A DNA stretch of 7,093 bases, taken from NCBI GenBank assembly GCA_902797065.1, contig CADBRK010000198.1, forward strand, positions 1 to 7,093, given 5' to 3'. The position numbers and the translations under genes were made by a program. The notes under the pieces were generated by a model. The model saw nothing but the letters and a program-made list of their open reading frames with translations. It made no database searches and had not been told where the DNA came from. Source of the stretch: an uncultured Ruminococcus sp. Its GTDB lineage: Bacteria; Bacillota; Clostridia; Oscillospirales; Acutalibacteraceae. Shown here piece by piece: positions 5,115-7,093 of the stretch (its first letter is position 1; each line of letters begins with the position of its first letter).

Positions 5115-5981
5115 ATGAGTTTAAAGGATATTATCGGCGACAACGAGGTCTGCAGGCAGCTGACCGCCCTTACCGACAGCAGGAGACTGCCCCATGCTGT
5201 TATTATAGAGAGCCGTGACAGGAACAAAGCAAAGGCGGCGGTCAAAGAACTTGCAAAGATCAGCGTCTGCGGCAGCGAGGGGATACGTCCGTGCAATATG
5301 TGCAGCAGCTGCAAAAAAGCAGAGAAAGGTATTCACCCCGATATTTACCGTGTGGAGATAACCGATAAGAAGCAGGCTGTCGGCGTGGGAGAGATCAGAG
5401 AAATGATCGCAAGCTGCTATATCAAGCCGAATGAAGCGCCTGTCAAGGTTTATGTCATAAACGATAAGATGACTGCCGAGGCACAGAACGCGCTGCTGAA
5501 AATTCTCGAAGAGCCTCCGCGGAATGTGAGGTTTATTATATCGTGCGAGTCATCTACAGCTATGCTAAAGACGGTTCTTTCACGCTCCGCTTTATTTAAA
5601 CTCAGAGAGGATACACAGAGAACGTCCGATGAATCAGACGAAAAAGCGGAGGAGATTGCCCGGGAGATCGCCGAAGCCATTCCCAAAAACACCGAAATGC
5701 CTCTGCTTGTGTCGGTCGGAAAACTCGGGAAGGATAAGGTACTGGCACAGAAGGTTTTCGAGAAGCTCAGCGAGTATGCGTCGCTTGCGTTGGAGGAGAA
5801 GTTTCTTCACAAGGGTATCCGGCAGAATCATATAGCCGGACTTGCGCATTCGCTCAGAAAGAAGTCGCTTGTCAGTTTGATAGATGTGACCGCAAGAGCA
5901 CAGAAAATGCTTTCGCAGAATTGCAATATGAATTTATTGGCGACATGGTACTGCGCGCAGATACGTCAGAGCCGCCATTGA
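5115..5981 (+). CDS. holB: DNA polymerase III subunit delta' (HolB)
   Basis: Delta' is a structural subunit of the clamp loader that places the beta sliding clamp on DNA. This 288-residue protein starts with the family's IIGDNEV...L...RLPHA pattern. The Walker A loop is degenerate (about residues 30-42, no GxGKT), as expected for a non-ATPase clamp-loader subunit. A zinc-binding module follows: C52-x7-C60-x2-C63-x2-C66. The conserved block around A123-QNALLKILEEPP-R136 and the T153-VLSR-S segment confirm the family; the sensor motif normally reads SRC and here reads SRS (156-158). The C-terminal third is a less conserved helical domain. The ribosome binding site AGAGGTGA (5103-5110) is close to the ATG. 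It is followed by ricT after 14 nt, as in the Bacillus subtilis holB-yaaT order. DnaX is excluded by the missing ATP loop and short length. Confidence 0.92.
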   Translation: MSLKDIIGDNEVCRQLTALTDSRRLPHAVIIESRDRNKAKAAVKELAKISVCGSEGIRPCNMCSSCKKAEKGIHPDIYRVEITDKKQAVGVGEIREMIASCYIKPNEAPVKVYVINDKMTAEAQNALLKILEEPPRNVRFIISCESSTAMLKTVLSRSALFKLREDTQRTSDESDEKAEEIAREIAEAIPKNTEMPLLVSVGKLGKDKVLAQKVFEKLSEYASLALEEKFLHKGIRQNHIAGLAHSLRKKSLVSLIDVTARAQKMLSQNCNMNLLATWYCAQIRQSRH

Positions 5982-5984
5982 TAC

Positions 5985-5990
5985 AGGAGG
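5985..5990 (+). promoter_or_regulatory. Ribosome binding site that fixes the ricT start
   Basis: AGGAGG lies 5 nt before the ATG at 5996. The frame is also open from an ATG at 5921 inside holB, but that start would add 25 residues with no family resemblance and has no good ribosome binding site. M-A-E-I-I-G-V-R-F from 5996 is the typical beginning of the protein. Confidence 0.85.
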
Positions 5991-5995
5991 ACTAT

Positions 5996-6859
5996 ATGGC
6001 AGAAATTATAGGAGTCAGATTTAAAGAGGTCGGAAAGGTTTATTATTTCGACCCGAAAAATATGAAGCTGTCCGTAGGTGACAGGGTCATTGTAGAGACG
6101 TCCAGAGGAGTGGAATGCGGTACTGTCGCTATCGCAAACAAAGAGGTGAACGACACCAATATCGTACATCCCTTAAAGACGATAATAAGACTTGCGGATA
6201 AGAACGATCTTGCCCGTGTCGAAGAAAATAAGAAAAAAGAGAAGAAAGCATTTGCTGTTTGCTCAAAGAAGATCGCCGAGCATAAACTCGAGATGAAGCT
6301 TGTCGAGGTAGAATATACATTCGACAACAGTAAGATACTGTTTTATTTTACGGCGGACGGAAGGATCGACTTCAGAGCGTTGGTCAAAGAGCTTGCGTCG
6401 GTGTTCAAGACAAGGATAGAACTCAGACAGATCGGCGTACGTGACGAAGCGAAGCTGCTGGGCGGACTCGGCGTGTGCGGAAGACCGTTTTGCTGTAATT
6501 CGTATCTGGGAGAGTTCCAGCCGGTATCAATAAAAATGGCGAAGGAACAGGGGCTTTCGCTCAGCCCTGTGAAGATCTCGGGCACGTGCGGCAGACTTAT
6601 GTGCTGCCTGAAATACGAGCAGGAGGCATACAACGATCTGTTGAAGAAAATACCGAAGGTCGGAGCTATCGTCAGCACTTCCGCAGGTGAGGGCAATGTG
6701 GTTGAAGCAAATCCGCTCACGGGCGTTATAAAGGTTACGCTCAAAAAAGCCCCCGAAGCTGCGCCCTCCACATTCAAGAGTACCGACGTCAAGGTCATCA
6801 AGGACGCTCAGATAAAGGTCGATAAGAAGGAGCTTGAAGCGCTTAAAAAACTGGAGTGA
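5996..6859 (+). CDS. ricT: RicT (YaaT), PSP1-domain Fe-S protein of the RNase Y accessory complex
   Basis: A 287-residue protein with a PSP1 C-terminal domain. In Bacillus subtilis RicT (YaaT) joins RicA (YmcA) and RicF (YlbF) in an Fe-S-containing complex that directs RNase Y to mature certain polycistronic mRNAs and affects sporulation, competence and biofilm formation. Residues about 1-70 carry the N-terminal beta-rich part (GVRFKEVGKVYYFDP, GDRVIVET). A Lys/Glu-rich helix follows (76-84). The PSP1 core includes F126-RALVKELAS-V136, R140-IELRQIGVRDE-A152, and two matching cysteine sets: C161-GRPF-C166-C167 and C198-GRLM-C203-C204. These six cysteines are the likely cluster ligands. Position directly after holB is the conserved Firmicutes arrangement. 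The other two complex members are not in this window. Identification is secure; the exact RNA targets in this organism are unknown. Confidence 0.95.
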   Translation: MAEIIGVRFKEVGKVYYFDPKNMKLSVGDRVIVETSRGVECGTVAIANKEVNDTNIVHPLKTIIRLADKNDLARVEENKKKEKKAFAVCSKKIAEHKLEMKLVEVEYTFDNSKILFYFTADGRIDFRALVKELASVFKTRIELRQIGVRDEAKLLGGLGVCGRPFCCNSYLGEFQPVSIKMAKEQGLSLSPVKISGTCGRLMCCLKYEQEAYNDLLKKIPKVGAIVSTSAGEGNVVEANPLTGVIKVTLKKAPEAAPSTFKSTDVKVIKDAQIKVDKKELEALKKLE

Positions 6860-6868
6860 TACAGCCTT

Positions 6869-6905
6869 AGCTTATACTCTGCAGCACATCACGACAGAAT
6901 AAGCT
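6869..6905 (+). other. Bulged hairpin after ricT, possible weak terminator
   Basis: AGCTTAT (6869-6875) pairs with ATAAGCT (6899-6905), continued inwards by TCTG (6878-6881) with CAGA (6895-6898): eleven pairs with an AC bulge and a 13-nt loop. An alternative pairing joins ACAGC (6861-6865) to GCTGT (6903-6907). No U run follows, so efficient intrinsic termination is doubtful; it may mark a processed 3' end of the holB-ricT message. Confidence 0.4.
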
Positions 6906-6960
6906 GTCCCTAACTGTTTGTAAATAATATGTGAACCGGAAATTTATACATGCTTTTTTC

Positions 6961-6989
6961 TTGAATTTTGATATAATTTGTGATAGAAT
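6961..6989 (+). promoter_or_regulatory. Overlapping extended -10 promoters at the right end
   Basis: TTGAAT (6961-6966) and TAGAAT (6984-6989) are 17 nt apart with TG at 6981-6982, a good extended -10 promoter. A perfect TATAAT (6972-6977), also with TG in the extended position (6969-6970), lies inside it but lacks a good -35. Both would start transcripts towards the window's end, so a new transcription unit begins near 6984-6996. Confidence 0.65.
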
Positions 6990-7026
6990 TAATGTACGAT
7001 ATTTTAGTAGGTGATTGCAAAAGTCA

Positions 7027-7093
7027 ATGCGACAATATTCTCATCAAGAAATAATAATTCTATACAAGCAGAGCATGAGTAAAAGATCAAAAA
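7027..7093 (+). CDS. Possible start of a gene running off the right edge
   Basis: An ATG at 7027 opens a frame (MRQYSHQEIIILYKQSMSKRSK) that is still open at the window's end. A purine-rich AGGTGA (7009-7014) lies 12 nt upstream, rather far. A second in-frame ATG at 7075 is an alternative start. A GTG at 7011 in another frame gives only a 23-residue peptide ending at 7082. The promoters just upstream argue that a gene begins here, but 22 residues are too few to name it. Confidence 0.3.
   Translation, partial: MRQYSHQEIIILYKQSMSKRSK

Noticed and set aside
2604..6859. A dedicated Fe-S or sulfur-trafficking operon from nadA to ricT.
   Set aside because: The phosphoesterase and HolB do not fit such a theme, and holB-ricT is a known conserved pair. 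Proximity is better explained as ordinary housekeeping neighbours.

Overview
The window looks like chromosomal DNA of a Gram-positive anaerobe in class Clostridia, probably a Ruminococcus-like gut or rumen bacterium. This rests on the gene content (a clostridial-type GH13 amylase, a DUF6465-type protein, a Thermotoga-length NadA, the holB-ricT pair shared with Bacillus), consensus sigma-A promoters, strong AGGAGG-type ribosome binding sites and moderate GC. The organism assignment is inference from family knowledge; no rRNA or other marker is present. All supported genes are on the + strand, and I see no mobile element, CRISPR array or tRNA.

Layout. (1) 1-897 is the 3' end of an alpha-amylase family gene, followed at once by a GNRA-capped hairpin (904-933). 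(2) 967-1779 encodes an unrecognised, cysteine-rich 270-residue protein; it is the least explained gene here, with a C-x2-C-x5-C-x5-C-H cluster and a stretch that faintly recalls ADP-ribosyltransferase-fold proteins. (3) 1780-1998 holds an AT-rich tract, a near-consensus promoter and a leader for 1999-2478, a small protein with a long Lys/Ala/Glu-rich tail and a short folded C-terminal domain. This gene has its own strong promoter and a textbook intrinsic terminator (2502-2536), so it is a self-contained and probably highly expressed unit.

(4) A second promoter (2546-2574) starts a tight run of nadA (quinolinate synthase), mnmA (tRNA 2-thiouridylase) and a YfcE/YsnB-like metallophosphoesterase. 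The junctions are a 1-nt gap and a 4-nt ATGA overlap, which suggests translational coupling. (5) After a 60-nt gap with a possible promoter and no terminator come holB (DNA polymerase III delta') and ricT (PSP1-domain Fe-S protein of the RNase Y accessory complex), 14 nt apart. (6) 6860-7093 is a mostly non-coding end region with a hairpin, overlapping extended -10 promoters and a possible gene start running off the edge.

Functionally the second half is housekeeping: NAD synthesis, wobble-uridine thiolation, DNA replication and mRNA maturation. NadA and RicT are both iron-sulfur proteins in other bacteria and MnmA depends on sulfur transfer, so the run leans towards Fe-S and sulfur metabolism, but that grouping may be chance. 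The most interesting parts are the unrecognised 967-1779 gene and the lysine-rich protein with its strong dedicated promoter.
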